Source: Chrysaora quinquecirrha (taxonomy: Eukaryota; Cnidaria; Scyphozoa; Semaeostomeae; Pelagiidae). From it: a stretch of DNA of 64,000 nucleotides. Below are positions 52,801-64,000 of the stretch, piece by piece; within the stretch, counting starts at the first letter, position 1; each line of letters starts with the position of its first letter. Location: positions 912,319 to 976,318 of the forward strand of contig JACTAT010000060.1 in assembly GCA_014526335.1 (NCBI GenBank). The letters are read 5' to 3'. The position numbers were made by a program, and so were the translations under genes. Below the pieces are notes generated by a model that saw only the letters and a program-made list of their open reading frames with translations, was not told the DNA's origin and ran no database searches.

Positions 52801-53582
52801 AAAATCCTAGGTATAGGTAACAAAGAACTGTTTCATCGTAGCATACTGTTTACTGTATAGTAGTCAGTTGAAATCAGGATATGCCCACGTTTCTGAAGGT
52901 ATAGTGCTGTCGTTTTTTTTAATCAAAATAAAATATTGAATTATATTCTGTTTTGTTTATTGCTTATTTATTTATCCATCAATTTATTTTGTTATTTTTT
53001 CAATGTGCTAAAAATTTATCTTAATTAGTGATAATTCTTTAAACTAACAACTTGTTAGTAAAAGTAAAGTCAATTACTTAAAAAGTAGGAAAATATTAGA
53101 AGAAAAGAAATTTCATTCTGAAAATGTAAAAACAATATTGGATGTCTTTTTCTTGTAATTTCTTGGAATTTTTGTGGCATTATTTTTCTTGAATTTTTTG
53201 GTCCTGGCTAAATTTCAATGTCACAAAAGGTGGAAGGCACTGATTTTACATCCGTTTTAAGGGTGGGAGGAAGTGGCGCATGCTTTGTTTTGCTTCCTCT
53301 CTGGAGCTGAAAAAGAAGGCGGCAAAATCCCTTCGAAGTCGAGTAGCTAAATCCGAAGGAATCGCATAATAACAGACTTTAAAGATATAAAGTAACAGAC
53401 GGCAGGTAATTTCAAATGTTTTTCTTTATAAATACTCAATTTTACTCGATTTATATAATTTCAACATGCCTTTACAAGATGGCCTAATCCGCTGTCGAAT
53501 CTTCCTGCCCCAGAAAAAGATGGCTGCCAATTTTCTCAGATTTATAAAATCATCAAATACCAATTTGTGATTCATTTTTAGG
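52801..53582. other. Intergenic region and likely promoter of the CHTOP-like gene
   Basis: AT-rich to about 53200, then a slightly more mixed stretch before the start codon. No TATA box or other element stands out. Confidence 0.4.
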
Positions 53583-54542
53583 ATGAGCTCGACAACTGTG
53601 AATAAAGTTGTTCTAAAGAGCAACACAACAATGACGCTTAGTGATAGGTAAGTAAGCAACTACACGTACTGTTGTTATTTGGTACATGTTTGTAGGATAG
53701 GCCTACTTAAAGTAGGGTAGGGTGCACGGTACCCCTGGTGTGGCGTGGTGTGGCGTGGTGAACTGTTTCATCCGATCTACAACTACCTAATTTAGTTTGA
53801 TAGCTTTGGCATTATGTAAACACCAGTCATTTAATCGATATGATGAAAATCAAGATGTTCTGAAAGCTATCTGGTATGGTGTAAAATTTAAAAGGTTAAG
53901 GGCCTAATGCCATTGTCGATAGAATTAAAAGACTGTTATGTTTTTAGATTTGGAGACATTATGAAGATGAAAGCATCACCCAAGCAATCAACAATCAAAA
54001 GTCCGAAAACGGAACAGGCAATACTGGCACAAGCGAGTGCCAAAAACAAACGATTAGCGGAACAGATGGCTAGAAGAAGTGGAATAGAACCAGAAGAAGT
54101 GTCAACTGCAGAAAAACCTACAAGCGTTAAAAATAGACTAGGTGCTACAAAAACGATACCAACAAAGGCAAGATTAGGAACTCCAGCTGTTAACAGATTG
54201 GGTGCTCCGAGAGGGGTAGGTGTACGTGGTAGAGGGGGTAATCTAAGAGGTGCTAATAAAACTAGAGGATTTTCACCTAGAGGGAGATCATTACAGAACA
54301 CATTTAATCGAGGAAGAAGGCAGTCATGGTCAGGAAGAACAGAGACTCGCGGTGGTGGTGGTGGTGGTGGAAGGGGGCGTGGTGCTGGTCGTGGTGCTGG
54401 TCGTGGCAGTGGACGTGGCGGTGGACGTGGAGCAGGGGCTAACAGAGTTAGTAAAGCAACCAGAGAAGATCTAGATAAAGAACTGGATTCATATATGGGG
54501 GTTAAAAAGAATCATATCACATTTGATTCAACGGATCAGTGA
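53583..54542 (+). CDS. CHTOP: CHTOP-like RGG protein (chromatin target of PRMT1), 2 exons
   Basis: Exons 53583-53647 and 53948-54542 (phase 2 junction), 219 aa. CHTOP is a nuclear RNA-binding adaptor of the TREX mRNA-export complex and a substrate of arginine methylation. The N-terminus KVVLKSNTTMTLSDRFGDIM is the family's UAP56/NXF1-binding-like head. NKRLAEQMARR and NRLGATKTIP/ARLGTPAVNRLGAP correspond to the repeated RLG segment. A Gly/Arg block of GRGAGRG repeats (about residues 155-185) follows. The C-terminus ATREDLDKELDSYMG matches the conserved acidic C-terminal helix. In vertebrates the gene has more exons. The ATG (AGGATGAGC) is the first in frame. Confidence 0.9.
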
Positions 54543-56749
54543 ATGGACTAGTTAGTAAGTAATTACATACTTTGTAGCTTGAATTTGGCTTAGAATACTT
54601 TTCAGAGAATTTGCACAGTCAATACCTGATTTAAAGGAAGGATTAAGCCTATAATAACTGTTTCCTTCAGGCTATTGTTGCACCTCTGTTTTGTAATGCC
54701 AACTTTAATTTAATGTTTTCAGTATTGCCTGGAGGAAACAGTTATTACATGGTTTATTAGGGCATGGTCTTGACCCCTAATTATGAAAAACTTATGTTTG
54801 AAGCCATTACAACGAAACCATTTGGTGCTGGGTTCTAAACCTAGAAATCTGGAATTTTTGAGGTAATGAGGGGGCATTGTCAGATAATACTGCCCTATCG
54901 TTGCATCACATTTGAACATTTTCAGCCAATTAGCTTGCAAAATGAAGTTCTGGCCCTAATCAGAGGGTGATAATAGGATGTGTAACCCTTGCCTGAAGAA
55001 GAGCTTACAGATTTGGGTCTTAGGGTCTTACTTGCTTTGTAATAGGTTTATTCCTTGAAGCTGTTTGTTTTCATTTTGCCAAGTTATATGATTGCTTTAT
55101 TAATTGTTCAACATCACTGCATGTTTCAATGACACTATTGTCCAAAATTGTGATTTGAATACTGTGCTTGACTTTTCATATTTTGCTCACGAGGTCTCAA
55201 GGCTCAAGGGTGTCAGAAGCATGGCACAGAGGTCAAGATTTAAAAATCCAAATATGTGGCACATGTATAGAAATGTGTGTAATTTTGCCATTTTACAAGC
55301 CTGTGGGGACAGTTGCCCCTGCTATACTTGCTTCTGGCACCCAAAAGCAGAACTTTGGGGGTGATGGAGTGCAGCTGCCATTCCCCCAAGTGTTGACTAG
55401 ATTAAGAGCTTTTTGTGCAAGAACAATAGAAAGCAATACCCCAAAAATGATTCATGATTGGCAAAGTCTCTGCATTGCTGGCACAAATTGCAGTCCATAA
55501 GAAAGCCAGCCATTATAGATTTTTAGAACTGTGTATGTAATTGCCCAGTTAGTTCTCACACTAAATTTCTTTTTTACATATTTCATTTATTTTTCATGGA
55601 ATAAGTAGGCTATGAATCTTAGAAAGTTGTTTTCTTCTTTATATATGACTTATAGCCTATTATTTTGCTTCTTGTATATATAAACTATGAAAGTTTAGTG
55701 ATAAATAGTAACGTTTTGTTGCATTCTAATTGCAGTGTGTTTTTATCAATGTCTCTATTATCTTCATCAGCAGAAAAAGGGGGCCAGTAGTTCACTTCTG
55801 TCTTTGACCCCATGGAGGCTGCTTTACTTCACTCAAGAGAGTGGTGCCAAGTGGTGCCATGAAAATTTGTTTTTCATCACCAATACATATTTTATTGGTT
55901 CGAGTCTTGTCATTTTGGGGTCTCCTTGAACCAACTGTCATCTGTCAATAAAAGAATAAAAGATTATCTAGAATCAGTTTACGGCCTGTACTCCGGATGT
56001 TGGCGGCACAAGCCACCACTACAAGGGGTGAAAGGTCCAAACCATAGTGTACCATTGGTCTACCATATAGCTGCCTTCAACCCAACACCTGCCTCAGCAA
56101 ATGAACATTCCTTGCCTACTAATTTTGAATAAACTTTCGGCAGATCAATTACGTAATTACGTGCACTGGAATGCAAGAGGTTTGCGTTCCTAACCCTTAT
56201 CTGGGGTTCAATCTCCGCCATGGGAATAGCGGCTTCAGCTCTTCAGAAGTGTGCCGCAAGCTCTTTGACCGTTTTGATTTCGTCTGCGGTCGCATCAAAC
56301 ACAATTGTGCAATTGTGCAGGAAACTGTCGTCTCAGATTTAAAAATCCTCCACGGCTCGAGAAATCAAATAATTATTTCCAGTTTAAAATTGAAACCCTT
56401 TTCAAAAATTTCCATGTAAACTCGATACAGTTGCTTTTCAAGCTCTTGCTTTGTTCAAATGAAGAAAATTTGTTATTCACGTCTCGACTACCTGCTGATT
56501 TGATTGACATCTCTATCAACGTATCCAATCAGAATACTTCATTTTGTTAAAGACAATAGATTTGATTGACAGTCGATAAGTCACAGGGCGTCGTGGTTTC
56601 TTGCTGCGACACAGCATGGCCTAACCTTGCCCTGGCCGAAGATCAGCGAGCAGATGGAGAGAGCGTGTTAAACTAAGGCGTGAAGTTTGTTATTTTGTGT
56701 ATTGTGCGAAGTGTTAAACTACACAAAGATACTACCAGTTGCTTTCATT
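54543..56749 (+). other. CHTOP 3' region and SLC6 upstream region
   Basis: The first part may be a long 3' UTR; AATAAA words occur at about 55948 and 56108. A second degenerate patch at 55985-56130 holds short frames with no family resemblance. No gene is supported. Confidence 0.4.
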
Positions 56750-59700
56750 ATGTCTGTTGAAGTTGTTAGATTTCAAAAGCGCTCTGGAAGTCAAAATGTT
56801 GACGCCGAAGTTGAACTGAACGAGCCTGTAGTGGAACTAAAGCCTCCCGTCTCGCAGACCGACCCTTCATCTTCAAGCGATGATTTGAGCAAGCCGATAG
56901 AAGGTGGGGAAGAGCGAGCTGGTTGGGGAAATAAAGTTGAGTTTATTTTGGCTATTATTGGGTACGCAGTTGGACTTGGAAATGTCTGGAGGTTCCCATA
57001 TCTTTGTCAAAAAAACGGAGGAGGTAAGAATCTCTGTCGCGACGTCTTCATAATTTGTACATTGTTGATTGTCCCATTCAAAATTGTTCTTTATTTCTTA
57101 CATGATAAGGTGTAAGGCTCGATATACTGTATAATTTTACTGCTATTAACTCCCGTCTTTATGTTTCCACTTAACATATAAAATTCCTGTAATAACTCTT
57201 GATTTTTGCCTGGGTTATTCGATTTTTTTCAACTTCAAAAGCCTCGAGAATCGTCTTAAAAATATTCGCTTTCATCACAAATTCCTCAATAAAAGACTTT
57301 AGATTTCGCAATATTCCAATTCGATCGCCTCTAAAATGCCCTTAGATTACCCCATCAGTTATTTAATATGTTAATAAATACTTTGTTCCTATTGAAATAA
57401 TTGAAATTAAAGTTTTCTGGCGTAGGATTTCAAGCGATCATCGCAGTTTTAGTATGGTTAATTTCCACAATATCCTTAGAAGATTTAGTTCCACGTGTCC
57501 GCAGACCAGTGAATTTCCGACGAAATATAACGTGCCGTCTTGATCTCACCTAATACACGCTAAAAACCGAGATTTTTTAAAGATAATCTACCCGTAATTG
57601 TCTGTCAAGTTTGCGATTTTTAACACGGCTTTATGCGCATTATTTTGGGGATGTTACTGGGGATTTTTCGTCAAGCCCTCGAGTCTCATGTTACAAAACA
57701 GAGACATGTCATGTCCTTGTCAAAATTATACCATTGTTATGATAGCGATATGATTGAAACAATCGGTTGGGTGGTAGACCGTGTCTAGCAACGCAATAAT
57801 ATAACAAAATGTTATCTTTCCTACAAAAATATGTGCAGGGAAAATGTTATCTTTCCCTACAAAAATGTTATCTTTCCCTACAAAAATGTTATCTTTCCCT
57901 ACAATAATAGTGCATTATTGAAAGCATTGAAACTAAAGTTTTTAATGTAGATCTTCAATTTTTCCCTGACTTCTTCCCTGAATGGTGGCTTCCACCCTCG
58001 GCCACTGCAGCCATCAGCCCCTGCGGTCGTTTTTACCTCGGCCAGAGAAGCGACTGAAAATGCCGTGCGACGTATTTTAATACGGATTTCAACCAGCCTT
58101 TCTGAGAAATTTTTAATTAAGTCATTACCAAAAAGTAGAGCTGAAACAATTGGCCAAATACTAATTCAGAGGGTTGAAATCATATTTCTATGGTTGAATA
58201 GACACTCTTGAAAGTGTCCGAGTCTGCGCGCAGGCTATGGTTGAAATGCACCAGTAAAATCTGAAGTCAAATTTGTTATTTGTGTTTTGAGGAATTACTG
58301 GCTAACAGGACACAGATAAGATGAAGGTGAAAAGGTGTAGTTACTGTGGTAGGTTAGGTTAACTAATCAAGATCTTGATCCTAGTTGTGACGCTATGGAG
58401 GAGTCCCCTTTCAGATTGGAGAAATTTTCAGTTATGCTTTGCTTGCATTCAGAGCAAACAACAAAGTTAGCAGTCTTGCATAAGATAGAGAATTTGTACT
58501 ACTCAAAATTATTCACTAATCTTATGATTTTTTCTTTCAGGAGCATTCCTTATTCCGTATGCCATTTCCCTAATCTGCATCGGCATTCCAATCTTCTTCT
58601 TGGAACTCAGCATCGGTCAGCGTCTTCGCAAGGGTCCTCTTGGAGTATGGCACACGATATCACCGTACTTCAGTGGTCTTGGTATCTGCTCCGTCGTTGT
58701 CTCGTTTCTCGTTGGTGTTTACTACAACATGATTGTCGCTCTTTGTTTTTATTATTTGTTTATCTCGTTTGCAAAAGAACCCCCATATGCCTCGTGTCCT
58801 GTCGACAAAAATGGCACCATTCTGCCAGAGTGCAAAGCTGCTGGCTCAACACAGTATTATTGGTATGAATTTTAGATTTTTTAAGACATACAGTGTTATC
58901 ACATTATGACATAAAGTAAAGTCTCAAGTACTGTCATCTAAGAATTCATGTTTGCAACCCCCCCCCTCCTCCTTGAATAAATTCTGTGGGGATTGTTCGA
59001 AGCAAAGATCTTTAGCGGCTTAAGTTTTATGTGCATGTAAAAAACACACAGAGTCAGGTGACATTTGAGAGACGATTCTTTATCTTGTCTATTCAAGCTG
59101 ACTTTAGGCTGACCAACTCCTTATCGACTGACTGCTTGTTTACAGAGTTTCTAGGGGCATATTTCTTTGGTAACCTTCTGTTTTCAGCAGGCTTTCCCAA
59201 TTCCGAAAACTGTAGACTTCGCAGGAAGAAGTTTCCGGTACCAAAAAACACGGTTTCCAAATTTCGTAGGCTGACGCAACAAGGCTACTGCTTCTTGGTT
59301 GCCACACTTGTAAAATTTGTGTGAGCATGCGCCTTCTTAAGGGATGTTTCTAAGTGCAGCCCACAAAATTCCAGATTCCTTCTGCGAAACCTTCTAGCTT
59401 TTGGGGCAGAAGGTTTGGAGGCCTGCCAAACCTGCCGTTTTCCGAAGATAGTACCAAAAAAATATGTTTCAACGTCTACCAAAAAGAGAAGGCATCTGCT
59501 GAAAATAGAATGTTATCAAAAAAATACGCCCTAGATAATGTATTTATAGGTCCACAATTTATTGCATACTTAAAAAATGATGCATGCAAGTATGCTCTAA
59601 CAGAACGTTCTAGTTCTAACTATTGACGTTAGCAGATAGAAAGTATAGAAAGATCAGAGCATGCAAGAAGCCATACATACAGGATTTAGCTCTTTCTACT

Positions 59701-62700
59701 GCATTAGCCCATGTGCGGAATTATTCGAAAGTATAATAATAATAATAATGACTTTATTTAAGTTTCAAGTTATTTAGCATTTCCACTAATTGGGGACACT
59801 GTCAGTTATTACCCCAGAAATCTTGGGTACTCATTTACCGACCTCGGAAGATGGACATCTGAGTTGACTGTAGGCTTGTGGAAAGTGGTGCCGATGAGAT
59901 TCGAACCCACAATCTTACGATCGTGAGACAAGCGCCTTGACCAGTCAGCCACACCACCTATTATGTATTTGTTTTTGCCTATAATGCATCTTTCAACTTA
60001 AAACACTGAAAAAGCTAGTGCTGACTGGTTTTACTAACATTTAAACCATCTAACATCTAATTATTGATTAAATCATACAGGTGAAAAACACAATGGAACT
60101 ATTCTTGAATACACCTTTTCAACTAAGAGCCTCGTTTTCAAAATTTACGAAAATTTGTTCGTACCCAAATTTTGACCCCAGATTCAGATTAAGCACATTC
60201 ATTTTGGTATTGAGGGAAATTTTTACTCCTCTAGTCCTTACAGTTTTGATTTTATAGCAATTAAAAGTCTGCAAATTTATAAAGCATTTGACCATGAAAA
60301 AGCGTTTGGGGTGAAATTTTACACCCCCAGTCATTTTTCACGGTCAAATCCCTTACAAATTTTCAAACTTTTAATCGCTATAAAATAAACATCATAAGGA
60401 CTAGAGGAGTAAGAGTTTGCCTCAACACTAAAACGAAGGTGCTGAATTCGAATATGAAGTCGAAATGTTTCTACAAGGCAATTTTCAAATTTTTTGAAAA
60501 CGAGGCCGTTAGTTGAAAAGGTGTATTGTTTTTGATTTTTTAAAGGTATCGATCTGCCTGGGAAATAACGGATAGCATTGAAGATGGTGGCGGAATGAAT
60601 ATAAAGATGGTGGGATGTCTTGTTGGTGCATGGCTGGTTTTATTTGTCATTGTCTTCAGAGGAGTTCAATCTGTTGGCAAAGTAAGAAAATCTCTTAAAA
60701 TACTTTCTGTATATGTCTGTGCTATACTAGAGGCTGTTTTGGAACAAATCTTAGTTCTCCATAGGTACAGTGCATCCACAAATTGCCAGAACTCCAATTA
60801 ACCCAATAGGTCTTCAAATCAAAAATTTTGTTTATCCAAAGGCATTACCAGGTATTGGTACAACTTCAGGCTTCAAACTTCAAAGATGACTCTAATTAGA
60901 CAGTTTTCTACTTGTATCTACTCCATGGTGTTGCATAATTACTTTTCATGTATTTATTTGTGCATAGTTAGTCTCATTTCTATCTTTAAAATTCTCCCCC
61001 TTTTAGGGGTGGAGGGTAATTTTTGAAAGAAAGCAGGCACTCAATAGAGAGGGACGTTCATAAAATGATTTTTGAAGAGTAAACAAGGGCTTATTAGAGA
61101 AGGGTGTTTTAAAGAATTAGGGCATTAATTGGTTGAAATACTGTATTTTCAATGGACCGTTTTTTTTCAGGCCGTGTATTTCACAGCATTGTTTCCATAT
61201 GTTGTTCTTATCATATTCTTCATTCGTGGCGTTACATTGGAGGGAGCTGGATCGGGTGTCAAGCACATGTTTACCCCAGATGTAAGTATTGGTAATTCAA
61301 TTCCTTCTGTTTCCTTGTTCTTCCTTGCATTAATATTAATGATTCCTACATTGCCTTGCTCTGTGTTACCTTGCATCCTGTTGCACGATATCAAATGACG
61401 TTGCCTTTTGTTTTTGTGCACAACCTTCAGTAGTATTGCAACTCCTTGTATTGCCATAAGTAACATTGTGTAGTTCCATATTTTCTTCCATTGAACATAA
61501 CTTTGCATCATCTTTCCTTATGCAGCACTGTGTTATAGTAAAAGGATACTATAGGCGGGGGGGGGGGAGGGGGGCCTGCAGTATCCTGTAAAAAATGAAA
61601 TTGATAGAGAGAAAAGGCCACAAACTGCAAACTGTTCCTCGGATCTTTCGATTCTTGCAGCGAATAAAGTAAAATAAAGCAGTGAGCAGTAACGCTGCAA
61701 AGCGACGGGAAGACGAAGCAAAAAAGATGAATTTTTTATACTAATTTTTCGCCCCGGCATTCAGGGCTTCATCAGAGGAAGATACTTTGATGAAGCCCTG
61801 AATGCCTGGGCAAATATTAGTATGAGAAAATTTGTCTTTTTTGCTTCGTCTTCTCGTCGATTTGCAGTATTACTGCCTCACTGCTTTAAAAATGAAATGC
61901 TGCTACCAATAACAGAGTGAGCTCCTATGCAACACTTGGGTTTCGTGTTTGGTGATTATTAACTGTGGTATAAAGTTTTCAGTCTAGCTGAAATTTGATG
62001 CTTATTTTTGCAACCTTGTTTTGCCTTGTGTGCCACTCTAGACCCCTCTTAATCTTTTTCTAGTTCAAACATCTTCAAAACGCTGAGGTTTGGTTGGAAG
62101 CCTCTACCCAAGTCTTCTATTCTCTTGGTCTTGCATTTGGTGGTCTCATCGCAATGTCAAGTTACAATCCGATCAATAATAATGTTCTAAGGGATTCAAT
62201 TATGGTGTCACTTATCAATTGTGGAACTTCAATATTTGCTAGTATCGTCATCTTCTGTATTCTTGGATTTAAGGTAAAACATTAATCTTATGGTATAGTA
62301 ATGTGTTATGGTATTGTAATTTTCATTGATTATTTGTTGATATTCCATCTTCTGTATTCTGTGCTTCAAGGTAAACTCTTGATACTATGATATTATATCT
62401 ATGTTATGATATTCAAGGGTACTAAATATCATAATAGCTGCTATTTTTTATCGTTTTCTTAGAATATTGATATGCGAGAATACAGTATCATAATATTACG
62501 ATACTATCGTGCCATATTATCTAATGATAGTATCGTTATACGTTTCACTTGTGGGCAACCAATATTATTATTAGATGTGTTATATCAAAATATTCACTGA
62601 TTTCGAGATAATATTTCATCATTCTTCTTTGGTTCAAGGTGAAATATTATAGTGTAAGAATATTATCTCTGAGAATATTATAATATTGCGATATTGTCAT

Positions 62701-63290
62701 GTCATATTATATGAAGTGATAGTATTGCTAGTTATGATATTCATTTTGGCAACAACTGTCATTATTTGATGTATTATACTAAAATATTCATTGATCTAGA
62801 GAAAATAGTTAATCTTTATTCTTTGATTCAAGATAAAGGGTAGCAAATGTAGAATATTGAAATATTATGACGTGATATTATCGTAATATTATTATATTCA
62901 TGGTTAAAGAATGTCATTATTCGATGCTGTAATTATCATCACTCATCTCAAAATAAAGAATCAGAGATGATTATAACGACTGAGCTAACTGTTCCCTTGC
63001 TTTAGTACCTTATCTTTATATCTAATTTTTCATTTGCTACCTTCTCTGTAAACCTCCTGCTTAAGCTGGTTTTTAGCAAAATTCAATATAGAGTTGCTCT
63101 TGAAAGACGGGTGTATCATTGGATAATAATTTATCTTTCTTGTTATCAGGCAACAAAGAAATATAACGAATGTCTTGCTAATGTAATTAAGCCCACAGCC
63201 AACGCCACCTTAGTCAACGCCACTGCTGCTATTGGCAACATGACAAACAATGCACCAGTCGTATGCAGCTTAACAAAGGAGCTCAATGAC
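56750..63290 (+). CDS. SLC6 sodium-dependent neutral amino acid transporter (SLC6A15-20 group), 5' part
   Basis: Exons 56750-57023, 58541-58862, 60546-60681, 61171-61281, 62064-62273, 63150-63290; 398 codons in phase, continuing beyond the window. It couples Na+ entry to amino acid uptake at the plasma membrane. TM1 has [20 protein letters not shown] (Na/substrate site), TM2 [14 protein letters not shown] and TM3 [17 protein letters not shown]2 has the Cys pair [13 protein letters not shown] with an N-glycosylation site. [15 protein letters not shown] (TM5) and [20 protein letters not shown] (TM6) follow. After [15 protein letters not shown] comes a long Cys/Asn-rich loop ending LTKELND, a feature of the B0AT/SLC6A15-20 branch rather than of glycine or monoamine carriers. 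Four N-x-T/S sites lie in that loop. The start ATG 56750 was chosen by context. Confidence 0.9.
57835..57905 (+). repeat. Short tandem repeat AAAATGTTATCTTTCCCTAC
   Basis: Four near-identical units of about 21 bp in SLC6 intron 1. The rest of the intron (57024-58540) shows only a family 2 SINE fragment at 58310-58390. Confidence 0.85.
58310..58395 (-). repeat. Family 2 SINE fragment
   Basis: GATGAAGGTGAAAAGGTGTAG and GTAGGTTAGGTTAACTAATC match the 12950-13000 part of the family. The tRNA-like head is missing. Confidence 0.5.
59730..59957 (-). repeat. tRNA-derived SINE, family 3, with ATT-repeat tail
   Basis: 59885-59957 on the minus strand is a 73-nt tRNA-like head. GTGGTG pairs with CACCAC at the ends, the A-box-like TGGCTGACTGG is near 59950, and the B-box GGTTCGAATC is at 59899-59908. 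The body follows and ends in (ATT)n (plus strand ATAATAATAATAAT at 59733). The complete head and simple-repeat tail fit a recent retroposition into SLC6 intron 2. Confidence 0.8.
60109..60527. mobile_element. Palindromic MITE-like element, family D, next to a splice acceptor
   Basis: AATACACCTTTTCAACTAAG and GCCTCGTTTTCAAAATTT at the left; the reverse complements (TTTGAAAACGAGGC, GTTGAAAAGGTGTATT) at the right. Much of the interior is also inverted (ACTAGAGGAGTAA / TACTCCTCTAGT), so about 420 bp can form one long hairpin. It ends 18 bp before SLC6 exon 3. Confidence 0.85.
61665..61895. repeat. Long inverted repeat (arms about 100 bp)
   Basis: GAAGACGAAGCAAAAAAGATGA...CATTCAGGGCTTCATCAGAGG is followed at once by ATGAAGCCCTGAATGCC...TTTTGCTTCGTCTTC. 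CAGTGAGCAGTAACGCTGCAAA / TTTGCAGTATTACTGCCTCACTG are the outer parts. It lies in SLC6 intron 4. A 14-base G-rich run precedes it near 61556. Confidence 0.85.
62274..63149. repeat. AT-rich intron of ATATTAT words
   Basis: SLC6 intron 5 is filled with ATATTATGATATT-like words and three rough repeats of a segment with CATTGAT/CACTGATTT and TTCTTTGGTTCAAGGT. No gene. Confidence 0.6.
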
Positions 63291-63339
63291 GTAAGTAAGA
63301 CACGTTATAATGTAGTCTTTTAATCTTCTACTAGCCCAT

Positions 63340-63880
63340 GCCCGTCTCTGACCACCGCCTTGTAGAACCTCCGCCTCAAGGACCTCTGCCTCAAGGACCT
63401 CCTCCTTAAGAACCTCCGCCTCAACGAACTCTGCTTTTCCACTTAGCTTCTAGTTTATAATATTGAGTATTTTTCCTTGGTCCTACTCCAGGGTCCCTTT
63501 TCCTAGTGCCAATCACAGTTCTGTTCCTCTGTTTTAGTCGAAGGTCCTTAGTCCACAATGATGCTCCTAAGTTTCAAATTAGCTAGTGTACAGCAGTTGT
63601 CTTTGTCTATGGTCTGTTCCTTAAATAGTCCTGAAATAATTGATGGTCTTCCGTCCCATTCCTTGGCCACGTTCCTCAGTCTTGTTATTGATCAGATCTT
63701 CTATCCCATTCCTTTGTCCTGTTCCTCAGACATGTTATTGTTCATGCTTCTTAGTCCTAAAATTATTCATGGGGTCCAGTCCCATTACTTTGTCCTGTTT
63801 CTTATTCCTGAAATTATTCATGGTCTTCAGTCCCGTTCCTTTATCCTGTTCCTTAGTCCTGAAATTAAAGTCTAGACTGC
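63340..63880 (+). repeat. Two minisatellites: CCTCAAGGACCTCTG and a 55-60-bp TCCTGAAATTATTCATGG unit
   Basis: About six units of 15-18 bp at 63355-63435. Then about four units of TTCCTTAGTCCTGAAATTATTCATGG...CAGTCCCATTCCTTTGTCC at 63590-63870. Both lie in the last visible SLC6 intron; 63881-64000 holds nothing recognised. Confidence 0.75.
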
Positions 63881-64000
63881 TTTATCAGGGGCAAACGAAG
63901 TTTTCACACAGCTAAAGAGCCTAAAGAAATTCTTGAGCAACCTTCAAAGTCATATAGCCCTAGGCCCTCCCTCCATTTGGCTTTGTTTTTGGCTATTCCT

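Noticed and set aside
59885..59957. Possible functional tRNA gene on the minus strand
   Set aside because: The end pairing is good, but a body and an ATT-repeat tail follow, so it is the head of a SINE; the anticodon arm is not convincing.

Overview
This is a stretch of an animal (metazoan) nuclear genome. Every gene is split by GT-AG introns, the introns are long and full of repeats, and the proteins are animal types: a PEAK/PRAG pseudokinase, Rab27, CHTOP and an SLC6 amino-acid transporter. A plant-type manganese CDF transporter, a Ty1/copia retrotransposon and several tRNA-derived SINEs suggest an invertebrate, probably marine. The species cannot be fixed from the sequence.

Layout (all genes on the + strand): 77-4206, the last six exons of a histidine acid phosphatase. 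5622-29692, one very large gene of about 2,770 codons. Its N-terminal Cys motif and C-terminal degenerate kinase fold identify a PEAK1/PRAG1-family scaffold, with a long disordered middle that carries repeated S/T-x-I-P motifs. 31947-39013, a complete nine-exon Mn-type cation diffusion facilitator; its last two exons are duplicated at 40254-41859. 42868-51109, a complete five-exon Rab27. 53583-54542, a two-exon CHTOP-like RGG protein. 56750-63290 and beyond, the first six coding exons of an SLC6A15-20-like transporter that runs off the window.

The rest is repeats. A nearly intact Copia element (21664-26105) sits against or inside a coding exon of the PEAK/PRAG gene. There are three tRNA-like SINE families; one is tandemly amplified in a CDF intron and one appears to have seeded a satellite-like array in the last Rab27 intron. 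Four kinds of inverted-repeat (MITE-like) element are present, plus a mariner-type pair with a TIR beginning CAGGGTGGCCC. A 28-bp minisatellite occurs at several sites and in both orientations, and there are long tetranucleotide arrays.

The genes do not form a pathway; they are ordinary neighbours. The points most worth following are the SxIP-rich PEAK/PRAG protein, the two places where its reading frame needs either a micro-intron or an indel, the Copia insertion at its exon, and the duplicated 3' end of the CDF gene. All exon calls are by eye from splice signals, phase and family resemblance; no alignment or transcript was available.
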